Shown here piece by piece: positions 28,677-37,666 of a stretch of DNA of 64,000 nt. The DNA comes from Burkholderiaceae bacterium. GTDB lineage: Bacteria > Pseudomonadota > Gammaproteobacteria > Burkholderiales > Burkholderiaceae_C. The DNA is taken from the NCBI GenBank assembly GCA_016790175.1, contig JAEUPI010000074.1, positions 1 to 64,000 on the forward strand, in the 5' to 3' direction. The position numbers and the translations under genes were made by a program. Position 1 is the stretch's first letter, and every line of letters begins with the position of its first letter. The notes beneath the pieces are model-generated. The model made no database searches. It was not told the origin of the DNA and worked only from the letters and a program-made list of their open reading frames with translations.

Positions 28677-30908
28677 ATGTCCACACCGCACGAGACCGTC
28701 CCGGATCGCACGCACTACCGCATCTGCCCACTGTGCGAGGCCTGCTGCGGGCTGGAGATTCGCACGTCGGGCGGGCGGGTCGCGTCGATCCGCGGCGCCG
28801 AGCACGACGTGTTCAGCCGCGGCTACCTCTGCCCGAAGGCGGTGGCGCTGAAGGACCTGCACGAAGACCCCGATCGCCTGCGCACACCGCTCGTCAAACG
28901 CGGCGACCGACACGTGCCCGTCGGCTGGGACGATGCGTTCGACGAGATCGAACGTGGCCTGCAGCGCGTGCAACGCGCGCATGGCCGTGACGCGGTGGCG
29001 CTGAGCTTCGGCAACCCGAGCGCCCACAAGATCGGCCTGCTGCTCTACACCACGCGCCTGGCCAAGGCGCTGGGCAGCAAGAACGTCTATTCCGCCTCCA
29101 CGCTCGACCAGATGCCCAAGCAGCTCAGCTGCGGCCTGATGTTCGGGCATTGGCTGAGCATCCCGGTGCCCGACATCACGCGCTGCGATCACCTGCTGAT
29201 CCTGGGTGCCAACCCGATGGCCAGCAACGGCAGCCTGTGGACGGTGCCCGACTTCCGTGGCAAGGCCAAGGCACTGCGTGCGCGCGGCGGCAAGCTGGTG
29301 GTGATCGATCCGCGCCGCACCGAGACCGCGCAGGTGGCCGACGCCTGGCATGCGATCCGGCCCGGCACCGACGCGCTGCTGCTCGCCTCGATGGCGCAGG
29401 TGCTGTTCGCCGAGGCTCTGGTGCGGCTGGGGCGGCTGGCGCCGCATGTCAACGGCCTGGAGGCCGTGCGCGAGGCGGTGGCGCCGTTCACGCCCGAGCG
29501 GGTGGCCGCACGCTGCGGCCTCGCGGCCGACACGATCCGCACGCTGGCGCGCGAACTCGCGGCCGCGCCGCGCGCGTGCGTCTACGGCCGCCTAGGCACC
29601 TGCACCCAGCGACACGGCAGCGTCAGCTCATGGCTGGTCGATGTGCTCAACGTGCTGACGGGTCACCTCGACGAACCCGGCGGCGCGATGTTCCCGCTGG
29701 CGCCGGCCTTCGCCGCGAATACGCGCGGCAAGCCCGGCATCGGCGCCGGTGTGCACACCGGGCGCCATGCGAGCCGCGTGAGCGGCGCGCCCGAGGTGAT
29801 GGGCGAGTTGCCGATCACGCTGCTGGCCGAGGAGATCGAAACCGAGGGCCCGGGCCAGGTGCGCGCGCTGGTCAGCGTGGCCAGCAACCCGGTGCTCTCG
29901 GCGCCCGGCGGGCCGCGCCTCGCGCGAGCTCTGGCCGGGCTCGACTTCATGGTGAGCCTCGACATCTACCTGAACGAGACCACGCGCCATGCGCACGTGA
30001 TCCTGCCCGGCCGCTCGCCGCTGGAGGACACGCACTGGGACGTGGCGTTCCCGCAGTTCAGCGATCGCAACCATGCGCGCTTCTCCGAAGCAGTGTTCGC
30101 ACCGGCGGCCGGCGACGTGCCGGAATGGCTTTCGATGAGCCGGCTCGCCGCGATCGTGCGCGGCCGGCCGTGGCGCGACGGCGAGACGCTCGACGACGAG
30201 CTGTGTGCCGCCGAGGTGCAGCGCGCCGCCGGACCCCAGGCCGACGTCGTGATGAAGGCGGTGAGTCATCTCAGGGGCCCGGAGCGACTGCTGGATCTGG
30301 CGCTGCGCAGCGGCCCCTATGGCGACGCCTTCGGCCTGAAACCCGATGGATTGAACCTGGCAAAGGTGCGCGCGGCCGACGGTGGCATCGACCTCGGTGA
30401 ACTCAAGGCCCGAATGCCCGGTGCGTTGCGCACCGAAAGCGGCCGCATCGAGCTGGCGCCGGCGATGCTGGTGGCCGACCTCGCACGTGCCGAGGCCTTG
30501 CTCGCCGAACCGGCGGCGGATCTGCAGATCGTCGGCCGGCGCGACGTGCGCTCCAACAACAGCTGGATGCACAACCTGCCCACGCTGGCCAAGGGCCCGG
30601 AGCGCTGCACCCTGCTCGTGCATCCGCGCGATGCCGAGCGCCTCGGTCTGCGCGCCGGCGGCCGGGCCCGCATCGGCCGCGGTGAACGAGCCGTGGTGGC
30701 GCCGGTGGAACTGAGCGACGACATGTCCCCCGGCGTGGTGTGCCTGCCGCATGGCTGGGGCCACGATCGCGACGGCGCGCGACTCGGGGTCGCGGCCGAA
30801 CGACCAGGGGCGAGCCTGAACGATGTGCTCGACGAGAACCTGCGCGATCCACTGTCCGGCAACGCGGTGCTGTCCGGCGTGGCGGTGACGGTGGAGCCGG
30901 TGAGTTGA
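28677..30908 (+). CDS. Molybdopterin-dependent oxidoreductase, substrate unknown
   Basis: A 743-residue member of the DMSO-reductase superfamily. Cys17, Cys20, Cys24 (CPLCEACC) and Cys52 (RGYLCPK) bind the [4Fe-4S] cluster. The bis-MGD-binding parts follow: ILGANPMASNGSLWTVP, VIDPRRTETAQVADAW, and the C-terminal NNSWMHNLPTLAKG domain. No signal peptide is seen, so it is cytoplasmic. No partner subunit or electron-transfer gene is adjacent, so it stands alone. Family members include formate dehydrogenases and assimilatory nitrate reductases; nothing here decides the substrate. GAGGAG precedes the ATG at 28677. Confidence 0.91.
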   Translation: MSTPHETVPDRTHYRICPLCEACCGLEIRTSGGRVASIRGAEHDVFSRGYLCPKAVALKDLHEDPDRLRTPLVKRGDRHVPVGWDDAFDEIERGLQRVQRAHGRDAVALSFGNPSAHKIGLLLYTTRLAKALGSKNVYSASTLDQMPKQLSCGLMFGHWLSIPVPDITRCDHLLILGANPMASNGSLWTVPDFRGKAKALRARGGKLVVIDPRRTETAQVADAWHAIRPGTDALLLASMAQVLFAEALVRLGRLAPHVNGLEAVREAVAPFTPERVAARCGLAADTIRTLARELAAAPRACVYGRLGTCTQRHGSVSSWLVDVLNVLTGHLDEPGGAMFPLAPAFAANTRGKPGIGAGVHTGRHASRVSGAPEVMGELPITLLAEEIETEGPGQVRALVSVASNPVLSAPGGPRLARALAGLDFMVSLDIYLNETTRHAHVILPGRSPLEDTHWDVAFPQFSDRNHARFSEAVFAPAAGDVPEWLSMSRLAAIVRGRPWRDGETLDDELCAAEVQRAAGPQADVVMKAVSHLRGPERLLDLALRSGPYGDAFGLKPDGLNLAKVRAADGGIDLGELKARMPGALRTESGRIELAPAMLVADLARAEALLAEPAADLQIVGRRDVRSNNSWMHNLPTLAKGPERCTLLVHPRDAERLGLRAGGRARIGRGERAVVAPVELSDDMSPGVVCLPHGWGHDRDGARLGVAAERPGASLNDVLDENLRDPLSGNAVLSGVAVTVEPVS

Positions 30909-31348
30909 TCCGGAAACGCATGTGATCGCCTGTGTGGCTTCTGCTGCGTTCTGAGCTCCGAGCGGCGCGGCAGGCGGTCCCCGCCCGCGGCTCATGATGG
31001 ATCGGTCGTCGCCTTCGGCGCCGACTCCGCGGTGCTGCTCGGTCTTGCGGCCCCGCCGCCGAACTCACTACGCGGCCTTCGGCCGCTCCGTTCAGACAAC
31101 GTCGGCGAGTCAGATGTGGATGCGCGCACCCGCGGTGCGCGCGGGCCGCAAGCCCTGTGCTGCTCGCCGACCCATAAATCGCCCCGGACGGGTACCCCCT
31201 GCCGCGCTGGACGACCGAGCGCTTCGAAGTCCCTTCGTTGAGGCAATCGGTGGTGCTCGCTGCGCCGCGACCTTCACATCCCCTCGGGTACGATGCGTTC
31301 CTTGCGCGCCGCCACAGCCGGCGCCCCCATTCCTGGAGTGCTTCACCC
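30909..31348. other. 440-bp non-coding stretch, likely repeat-derived
   Basis: No frame here resembles a protein; the open frames at 30994 and 31238 have Arg/Pro-rich shadow composition. On the minus strand it contains phrases such as GACGTTGTCTGAACG and CCGAGCAGCAC, which remind me of dispersed non-coding elements found in several copies in Comamonadaceae-type genomes. I cannot confirm copy number from one window. Confidence 0.45.
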
Positions 31349-31969
31349 GTGCAGGTCGTCTGCCTCGATCTCGAAGGCGTGCTCGTGCCCGAGATCTGGA
31401 TCGCGTTTTCCGAGCGCACCGGCATCCCCGAGTTCCGCCGCACCACGCGCGACGAACCCGACTACGACAAGCTGATGCGTTATCGCATCGACCTGCTCGA
31501 CCAGCATGACCTGAAGCTGCCCGACATCCAGCGCGTGATCGCCGGCATGAGCCCGATGGAAGGTGCCCGCGCGTTCCTTGACCGGCTGCGCGGGCGCTTC
31601 CAGGTGGTGATCCTGTCGGACACCTTCTATGAATTCGCCGACCCGCTGATGCAGCAGCTCGGCCGGCCGACGCTGTTCTGCCATCGGCTGCTCGCCGACG
31701 CGAGCGGCCGCGTGGTCGACTACCGGCTGCGTCAGAAGGACCAGAAGCGCAATGCGGTCAATGCACTCAAGGGCCTGAACTTCCAGGTCCTGGCCGCGGG
31801 CGATTCGTACAACGACACCGGCATGCTGCAGGCGGCCGATGCGGGGTTCTTCATCCACCCGCCGGAGAACATCGTGGCGCAGTTCCCGCAGTTCCCGGTG
31901 ACACGTTCGTATGCCGAGCTCGAAGCCGCGATCGACGATGCGTCGGCGCGCCTGGCCGCGGCCGCATGA
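31349..31969 (+). CDS. thrH: Bifunctional phosphoserine phosphatase/homoserine phosphotransferase ThrH
   Basis: A 206-residue HAD-superfamily enzyme very like Pseudomonas ThrH. Motif I is CLDLEGVLVPE (nucleophile and acid Asp/Glu), motif II VVILSDTFYEF, motif III Lys in RQKDQKR and motif IV AAGDSYNDT. ThrH can dephosphorylate phosphoserine and pass the phosphate to homoserine. The start is a GTG at 31349 with GGAG upstream; the in-frame ATG at 31238 lies in non-coding sequence. rlhA follows after 7 nt. Confidence 0.95.
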   Translation: MQVVCLDLEGVLVPEIWIAFSERTGIPEFRRTTRDEPDYDKLMRYRIDLLDQHDLKLPDIQRVIAGMSPMEGARAFLDRLRGRFQVVILSDTFYEFADPLMQQLGRPTLFCHRLLADASGRVVDYRLRQKDQKRNAVNALKGLNFQVLAAGDSYNDTGMLQAADAGFFIHPPENIVAQFPQFPVTRSYAELEAAIDDASARLAAAA

Positions 31970-31976
31970 GGCACGG

Positions 31977-33932
31977 ATGACGGACACGCTCGAGCTGCTG
32001 GCCCCCGCCCGCGATGCCGCCATCGGCATCGAGGCGGTGAACCACGGTGCCGACGCGGTCTACATCGGCGGGCCGGCGTTCGGCGCGCGCGACAAGGCGA
32101 GCAACGAGATCGCCGACATTGCCACGCTCGCCGCGCATGCGCATCGCTACGGCGCGCGGGTGTACATGACGCTCAACACCATCCTGCGCGACGACGAGCT
32201 CGACATCGCACGCCGCGTCGCCTGGCAGGCCTGGGACGCCGGCATCGACGCGCTGATCGTGCAGGACATGGGGCTGCTCGAGATCGACCTGCCGCCGATC
32301 CAGCTGCATGCGAGCACGCAGTGCGACACCCGCACGCCGGAAAAGGCACGCTTCCTGCAGGACGTGGGCTTCTCCAAGATCATCCTGGCGCGCGAGCTCA
32401 CGCTGGAGCAGATCCGCGCGGTGCGCGCGCAGGTGGACCGCGCGACGCTCGAATTCTTCGTGCACGGCGCGCTGTGCGTGGCCTATTCGGGCCAGTGCTT
32501 CATCAGCCACGCGCACACCGGGCGCAGCGCCAACCGCGGCAACTGCTCGCAGGAATGCCGCCTGCCCTACACGGTGACCGATGCCCAAGGCCGCGTCATC
32601 GCACACGAGAAGCATGTGCTCTCGCTGCAGGACAACGACCAGAGCGCCAACCTCGCCGCACTGGTCGACGCCGGCGTGCGCAGCTTCAAGATCGAGGGCC
32701 GCTACAAGGATCTCGGCACCGTGAAGAACGTGACGGCGCACTACCGGCAGCTGATCGATGCGCTGCTCGGCGAGCGCAGCGATCTGCGCGCCGCCTCGTC
32801 GGGTCGCACGCGGTTCGGCTTCACGCCCGATCCGCGGCGTGCGTTCAATCGCGGCTCGACCGACTACTTCGTCAACGGCCGGCGCGACGACCTCGGCGCG
32901 TTCGACACGCCCAAGCATGCCGGGCTGCCGATCGGCGAGGTGCTGCGTGTGGAGCACGATCACTTCGACGTGCAGCTCGCCGACGCGACGCTGGCACTGG
33001 CCAACGGCGACGGGCTCACCTACTTCGATCTGCACAAGGAGCTGATCGGCCTGCAGGCCAACACCGTCGCGCCGCTCGGTGGCGGGGCCTGGCGCGTGAG
33101 GCCAAACGAAACGATCGAGGACCTGAAGGACCTGCGCCCGCACACCCCGATCCATCGCAACCGCGACATGGCCTGGGATCGTCTGCTCGCGAAGCCGAGC
33201 GCCGAGCGGCGCATCGACGTGACGCTCCAGATCACCGACACCGACGATGGCTTTGCGCTGGCCATCACCGACGCCGATGGCCATGCGGCGCACGCTCGCG
33301 TGTCGCATGCCCACGAGCGCGCCCACGACGCCGGCAAGGCCGACGCCACGATTCGCGAACACCTCGCCAGGCTTGGCCAGTCGGCGTTTGCCGCCACGCG
33401 CATCGACATCGCCTTCGCCGAGCCTTGGTTCGTGCCGGCGAGCGTGGCCAATGCGCTGCGCCGCGATGCGGTGGCCGCGCTCGAAGCGGCGCGCGCGGCA
33501 GCGCTGCCGCGCCTGACGCGCACCGCCGCGGTCGAACCGCCGGTGCCCTACCCGGGCGATGCGCTCACCTACCTGGCCAACGTCTACAACGAGAAGGCGC
33601 ACGACTTCTACGTGAAGCACGGCGTGCAGATCATCGACGCCGCCTACGAGAGCCACGAGGAGCTGGGCGAGGTGAGTCTGATGATCACCAAGCACTGCGT
33701 GCGCTGGTCGCTGAGCTTGTGCCCCAAGCAGGCCAAGGGCGTCACCGGCGTGCAAGGCACGGTGCGCGCCGAACCGCTGACGATGAAGAGCGGCGGCGAC
33801 ACATTGACGCTGCGCTTCGACTGCAAGCCCTGCGAGATGCACGTGGTGGGCCGGATCAAGCGGCACGTGCTGAACGAACCGGTCATTGCGCCGATGCATT
33901 TCTATCGTTCGCGACCCGCCGTGGCCGCATGA
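31977..33932 (+). CDS. rlhA: U32-family protein, 23S rRNA C2501 hydroxylase RlhA-like
   Basis: A 651-residue U32 family protein (formerly 'peptidase U32', YdcP). The N-terminal TIM barrel starts LELLAPARDAAIGIEAVNHGADAVYIGG; the family signature FFVHGALCVAYSGQCFIS with NRGNCSQECRLPY supplies Cys that likely hold a [4Fe-4S] cluster. The extra C-terminal region with CPKQ and DCKPCEMHV matches the long RlhA form rather than the short UbiU/TrhP types. RlhA hydroxylates a cytidine of 23S rRNA. The stop overlaps the receptor gene. Confidence 0.88.
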   Translation: MTDTLELLAPARDAAIGIEAVNHGADAVYIGGPAFGARDKASNEIADIATLAAHAHRYGARVYMTLNTILRDDELDIARRVAWQAWDAGIDALIVQDMGLLEIDLPPIQLHASTQCDTRTPEKARFLQDVGFSKIILARELTLEQIRAVRAQVDRATLEFFVHGALCVAYSGQCFISHAHTGRSANRGNCSQECRLPYTVTDAQGRVIAHEKHVLSLQDNDQSANLAALVDAGVRSFKIEGRYKDLGTVKNVTAHYRQLIDALLGERSDLRAASSGRTRFGFTPDPRRAFNRGSTDYFVNGRRDDLGAFDTPKHAGLPIGEVLRVEHDHFDVQLADATLALANGDGLTYFDLHKELIGLQANTVAPLGGGAWRVRPNETIEDLKDLRPHTPIHRNRDMAWDRLLAKPSAERRIDVTLQITDTDDGFALAITDADGHAAHARVSHAHERAHDAGKADATIREHLARLGQSAFAATRIDIAFAEPWFVPASVANALRRDAVAALEAARAAALPRLTRTAAVEPPVPYPGDALTYLANVYNEKAHDFYVKHGVQIIDAAYESHEELGEVSLMITKHCVRWSLSLCPKQAKGVTGVQGTVRAEPLTMKSGGDTLTLRFDCKPCEMHVVGRIKRHVLNEPVIAPMHFYRSRPAVAA

Positions 33933-36202
33933 GCAGAAGACCGCTGCGCCTGCCACGTCTCGTTGTCGCCGGCCTGATGCTGCAGTTCGGCTCCGTGTGG
34001 GCCCAGGCCCCAGCGACGCCGGCCGCGGAGCCGGCGCCCGCGCCCAGCCCGCCGACCCCCGCCGCTACACCCGGGCAGCGCGTTGAGATCACCGGTGGCC
34101 GCGGCAGCGACAGCGAGCAGCGGCGGCAGAGCACGGCGGCCAAGATCGTGATCGGCCGCGAGGAGATCGAGCGCCAGGGCGATGCCACGCTGGGCGAGAT
34201 CCTGAAGCGCCTGCCCGGCGTGACGATCGGCGGCGCACCGGGGCGCGGCGGCGCGATCCGCTTTCGCGGCCTGGGTGCCGGCTACACGCAGATCCTGCTC
34301 GACGGCGACCGCGTGCCGCCGGGCTTCTCGCTCGATTCGCTGAGCCCCGAGCAGATCGAGCGCATCGAGATCCTGCGCGCGCCCACCGCCGAGACCGGCG
34401 CGCGAGCGATCGGCGGCACCATCAACATCATCACGCGCGAGGGCTACCAGCGCCGCGTGAACGACGTGCAGGTCGGTGGCCAGTACGAGCATGGCCATGG
34501 CGGCGCCGGCGGCAACTGGACGCGCAACGTCAAGCTCGACGACGCCTGGACGATGAATCTCTCGCTGTCGGCGCGCCGCGGCTCGCAGGAGTACGACAGC
34601 GCCACGACGACGATCGACGAGGACCTGGCCACGGGCACCGTGACGCGGCAGGCCGTCGAGCGTTATCTGGCCGACGAGACGAGGAGCAACGTGCACCTCG
34701 CGACGCGTCTGCAATGGCAGGGTGAGCGCGGCCAGAATGGATTTCTTGCCCCATTCGTCACCGCATCTGAGGGCCGCATCGAGCGGGCCAGCCGTATCGA
34801 CCAGTCGATCGGCGCCGACCCGCCCGCCTACGACCACAGCAGCGGACACACCGACTGGCGGTTTGCGATGCTGCGCGTGCTGGGTCAGTGGCGCCACATC
34901 CTCGGCGACGGCCTGCGCGCCGAATGGCGTGGCAACGGCGGCGAATCGCACAGCCGCAATCACACGCAACGTTTCGAGCGCGACGCGGCCGATGCGCTGC
35001 TCGCCACCGTGGACGACGAAGCGAAGATCCGCGACCGTTCGCTGACGCTGGGCCTCAAGCTCTCGCAGTTGCTCGACAACGAACACAGCCTGGTGGGCGG
35101 CGGCGAGCTCGAGGCCGTGCGCCGCACCGAGACGCGCACGTCGACACGCGACGGCGTGCCTCTGCTTACCGACTTCGGCGAGAACCTGCAGGCCAAGTCC
35201 ACGCGCGCTGCGCTCTACCTGCAGGACGAATGGACCGTGAACCCGAACTGGGCCGCGCATGCGGGCCTGCGCTGGGAGGGCATCACCACGCAGGGCACCG
35301 GCGAGGACGGCACCACGCCGCGCAACCGCAGCAGCGTGTGGACGCCGCTGCTGCACGCCGTGTGGAAACCCAACCCGCAGGGCCGCGACCAGATCCGCAT
35401 GAGCCTCACGCGCAGCTACAAGGCGCCGTCGACGCAGCAGCTGCTCGGCCGACCGAGCCTGTCGCAGCGCTACCCGGTGCCCGGCGCGAACACGCCGACC
35501 AGCCCGGACCGCGCCGGCAACCCGGAGCTCAAACCCGAGCTCGCCACCGGCATCGACCTCGCGGCCGAGCGTTACCTCGGCGCCGGCGGGGTGCTGAGCG
35601 CCAACCTGTTCGTCCGGCAGATCCGCGACTACCTGCGCAACGTGACCTCGCTCGAGACGGTGTCCTGGGCCACGGTGCCTCGCTGGGTGTCGCGGCCGCA
35701 GAACGTGGGCGATGCCAGCACGCGCGGCGTCGAGCTCGAGGCCAAGTTCCGTCTCAGCGAGGTGATGACCGACGCTCCGCCGCTGGAGCTGCGCGCCAAT
35801 GCGAGCGTCTTCGACTCGAGCGTCAAGAGCGTGCCCGGCCCCGACAACCGGCTCGACCAGCAGCCGAAGATGACGGCCAATCTCGGCGCCGACTACCGCT
35901 TCCGCGGCACGCCGCTCACCGTCGGCGGCAACCTCAACCTCACGCCGGGGTACGAGACGCGGATCTCCGACGAGCAGACGTTGCTCGTCGGCCGCAAGCG
36001 GGTGTTCGACGCCTATGCACTGTGGACCTTCCAGCCCGGCGTGGCGCTGCGCCTGTCGGCCACCAACCTCGCGCCGCTGGACTACCTCACCGGCGGCAGC
36101 CTGGATTTCGAATCCGCTCCTGGCGTGTTCACGCGAGAGACCTCGCGCAACCTGGCGCAGAGCTACACGACCTGGCAGCTGCGGCTGGAGCTGAAGCTGT
36201 AG
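33929..36202 (+). CDS. TonB-dependent outer-membrane receptor
   Basis: A 757-residue outer-membrane receptor: signal peptide to about residue 28 (VWAQ), a Pro/Ala-rich spacer, a plug domain (RQGDATLGEILKRLPGV to GGTINIITREGYQ, about 70-180) and a 22-strand barrel that closes with YTTWQLRLELKL, ending in the aromatic/hydrophobic signature needed for assembly. It imports a siderophore, vitamin or other large ligand; no ligand can be assigned. The start overlaps rlhA by 4 nt, an odd functional neighbour, and no Fur box is seen nearby. Confidence 0.92.
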   Translation: MSRRPLRLPRLVVAGLMLQFGSVWAQAPATPAAEPAPAPSPPTPAATPGQRVEITGGRGSDSEQRRQSTAAKIVIGREEIERQGDATLGEILKRLPGVTIGGAPGRGGAIRFRGLGAGYTQILLDGDRVPPGFSLDSLSPEQIERIEILRAPTAETGARAIGGTINIITREGYQRRVNDVQVGGQYEHGHGGAGGNWTRNVKLDDAWTMNLSLSARRGSQEYDSATTTIDEDLATGTVTRQAVERYLADETRSNVHLATRLQWQGERGQNGFLAPFVTASEGRIERASRIDQSIGADPPAYDHSSGHTDWRFAMLRVLGQWRHILGDGLRAEWRGNGGESHSRNHTQRFERDAADALLATVDDEAKIRDRSLTLGLKLSQLLDNEHSLVGGGELEAVRRTETRTSTRDGVPLLTDFGENLQAKSTRAALYLQDEWTVNPNWAAHAGLRWEGITTQGTGEDGTTPRNRSSVWTPLLHAVWKPNPQGRDQIRMSLTRSYKAPSTQQLLGRPSLSQRYPVPGANTPTSPDRAGNPELKPELATGIDLAAERYLGAGGVLSANLFVRQIRDYLRNVTSLETVSWATVPRWVSRPQNVGDASTRGVELEAKFRLSEVMTDAPPLELRANASVFDSSVKSVPGPDNRLDQQPKMTANLGADYRFRGTPLTVGGNLNLTPGYETRISDEQTLLVGRKRVFDAYALWTFQPGVALRLSATNLAPLDYLTGGSLDFESAPGVFTRETSRNLAQSYTTWQLRLELKL

Positions 36203-36212
36203 CTTCCTGCTT

Positions 36213-36752
36213 CTAGCAAGGCCCGGGCGCCGGCAGCGTGCCACTGGCGCGCTGCAACGTCGCCAATCCGATGAGCACCTGGCCGGCCGCATCACGCAAC
36301 TCGATCGTGAGCCCGCCAGCGCCGGCCTCGGCCACGCTCAACGCCGCGAAGCCTTCTGCCGCAATGCCCTCCACCGTGTAGACGCCGAAGAAGCCCGGCG
36401 CCGCCGCACTGCGGGTGCCATAGCTGCCGTCGAAATGCAGCTTCTGGCAGGCACCGTCGAGCCGCGCGTCGTTGCCTTCGATCTCGAGCACGAGAAGTCC
36501 CGTGGCGTCGACGAAGCGCACGATCGGCGTGCCCGCCGGCGACGGTGTCTGTGCACCGGTGGGCGCCGGGCAGTCGAGCTGGCCGGCGAAGTCGCTGCCG
36601 CACACCGACGCCGGGCTCGCCTGGAAGACGGCAGCAGCACCGGTGCCGGTGCCACCGAGGCCGACGCCGCAGCCGGCAGCCTGCGCGATGGCGATCGCGG
36701 CGCCGAGTGCTGCGGCCCAAACAACACCCATCGGTCTGCGATCGTCGATCAT
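36213..36752 (-). CDS. Predicted lipoprotein, function unknown
   Basis: A 179-residue protein. Start ATG 36752 has GAGGAGGG 6 nt upstream and overlaps the stop of the DUF6502 gene. The hydrophobic segment ends AQAAGC, a lipobox, followed by a Gly-rich stretch. Mature part has paired Cys (ASVCGSDFAGQLDCPAP and GACQKLHF) and beta-strand-like phrasing ([27 protein letters not shown]). Not recognised as a known family. It converges on the receptor gene with 10 bp between stops. Confidence 0.78.
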   Translation of the reverse strand: MIDDRRPMGVVWAAALGAAIAIAQAAGCGVGLGGTGTGAAAVFQASPASVCGSDFAGQLDCPAPTGAQTPSPAGTPIVRFVDATGLLVLEIEGNDARLDGACQKLHFDGSYGTRSAAAPGFFGVYTVEGIAAEGFAALSVAEAGAGGLTIELRDAAGQVLIGLATLQRASGTLPAPGPC

Positions 36753-37666
36753 CGGCCGCCCTCCTCGCTGCTGTAGAAATAGACGCCGAAGCGCACACGG
36801 TGCCGATGCGCCTGATGCAACGAAGCATCGGCCTCTCGGCGTTGAACGGCCTGCGCGATCAGTGGCCGCACGGCCTGCTGCCACGCCTTGACCGCAGCGC
36901 GCTGCAGCTGCGCCGCCGATTCCGCGCTCAGCTCGTCGGCATACATCGCCTGCTCCAGGTGGTTTGCATCGTCCTGCAGGTTGGCCACCGCCGCGGCGGC
37001 ATGGTCACCCACGTTCGCGGCGAACAGCTCGCTCATCTCGGCGAAACCCTGTCGCGGCGCAAAGCCGTCGCTCGCCAGCGCGATGCGGCCGTCATCGCGC
37101 ACGGCGGCGGCGCCCAGGCGCTGCAGTTCGTCGAGGATGGCGCGCGGCCGCACGTCGCTGCTCACGGCGGCGACCAGGGTGTCGAACTCGCCACGATCGA
37201 GCGCCCTTGGGCGGCGGCGACCATCCTGGAACTCGGCGTCGCTGATCCAGCGCGCAGCGATCTCGCCCACCAGCGACACCGGCGCCGCGACGCGAGGTCG
37301 CAGAGGCTGCGCCTTCGCTGCCGGCGGTGCGCGGTCCAGCGTGCGCACATCGCGCCGATGCACGCCCGACAGCAACGACAACGCACTGTCGGTGCGCGCC
37401 ATGCCGCGTGCATCGAGTTCGGCCTTTGCCGCATCCAGAAACACGCGTTTCAACGCCGACGCAAAGGCCGGATAGGCCACGCCATGGCGGATCAACAGCC
37501 GCACGAGCGGGCGCATCACCCGCAGCACGCCGGCTTCGACCAGGGCGTGGCGGGTCGCGGTTTCGGGGGTTGGGGCCAGGGCTTGACGTTGCCGATCGGG
37601 TTGTGGGATATTGTCCCACAGCTTGATGACCTGCTGCAAGGCTCTCCATGAACTCCGCCGTTCCAT
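36749..37666 (-). CDS. DUF6502 family protein, possible DNA-binding regulator
   Basis: Residues corresponding to VMRPLVRLLIRHGVAYPAFASALKRVFLDAA and SALSLLSGVHRRDVRTLDR identify the DUF6502 family; the second phrase looks like a helix-turn-helix recognition segment, but DNA binding is unproven. The start is uncertain: ATG 37666 (305 residues) overlaps the divergent lipoprotein start and the palindrome at 37602; family alignments suggest a start nearer 37577, where only CTG or GTG codons are available. It shares a 4-nt overlap with the downstream lipoprotein gene. An operon of regulator-like protein and lipoprotein is therefore likely. Confidence 0.75.
   Translation of the reverse strand: MERRSSWRALQQVIKLWDNIPQPDRQRQALAPTPETATRHALVEAGVLRVMRPLVRLLIRHGVAYPAFASALKRVFLDAAKAELDARGMARTDSALSLLSGVHRRDVRTLDRAPPAAKAQPLRPRVAAPVSLVGEIAARWISDAEFQDGRRRPRALDRGEFDTLVAAVSSDVRPRAILDELQRLGAAAVRDDGRIALASDGFAPRQGFAEMSELFAANVGDHAAAAVANLQDDANHLEQAMYADELSAESAAQLQRAAVKAWQQAVRPLIAQAVQRREADASLHQAHRHRVRFGVYFYSSEEGGR
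37583..37612 (+). promoter_or_regulatory. Candidate promoter of the beta-propeller lipoprotein gene
   Basis: TTGACG (37583-37588), an 18-bp spacer and GATATT (37607-37612), 36 bp before the ATG at 37648. The -10 element lies inside the palindrome at 37602-37620. Confidence 0.45.
37602..37620. promoter_or_regulatory. Perfect 7-bp-arm palindrome over the -10 region, candidate operator
   Basis: TGTGGGA (37602-37608), TATTG, TCCCACA (37614-37620). The dyad covers the -10 of the rightward promoter and lies in the 5' end of the divergent DUF6502 gene. A repressor bound here would block the beta-propeller gene; the DUF6502 protein is a candidate. Confidence 0.5.

Noticed and set aside
30994..31509. 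171-codon plus-strand frame spanning the non-coding block and the start of thrH
   Set aside because: Low-complexity Arg/Pro/Ala translation and overlap with thrH in another frame.
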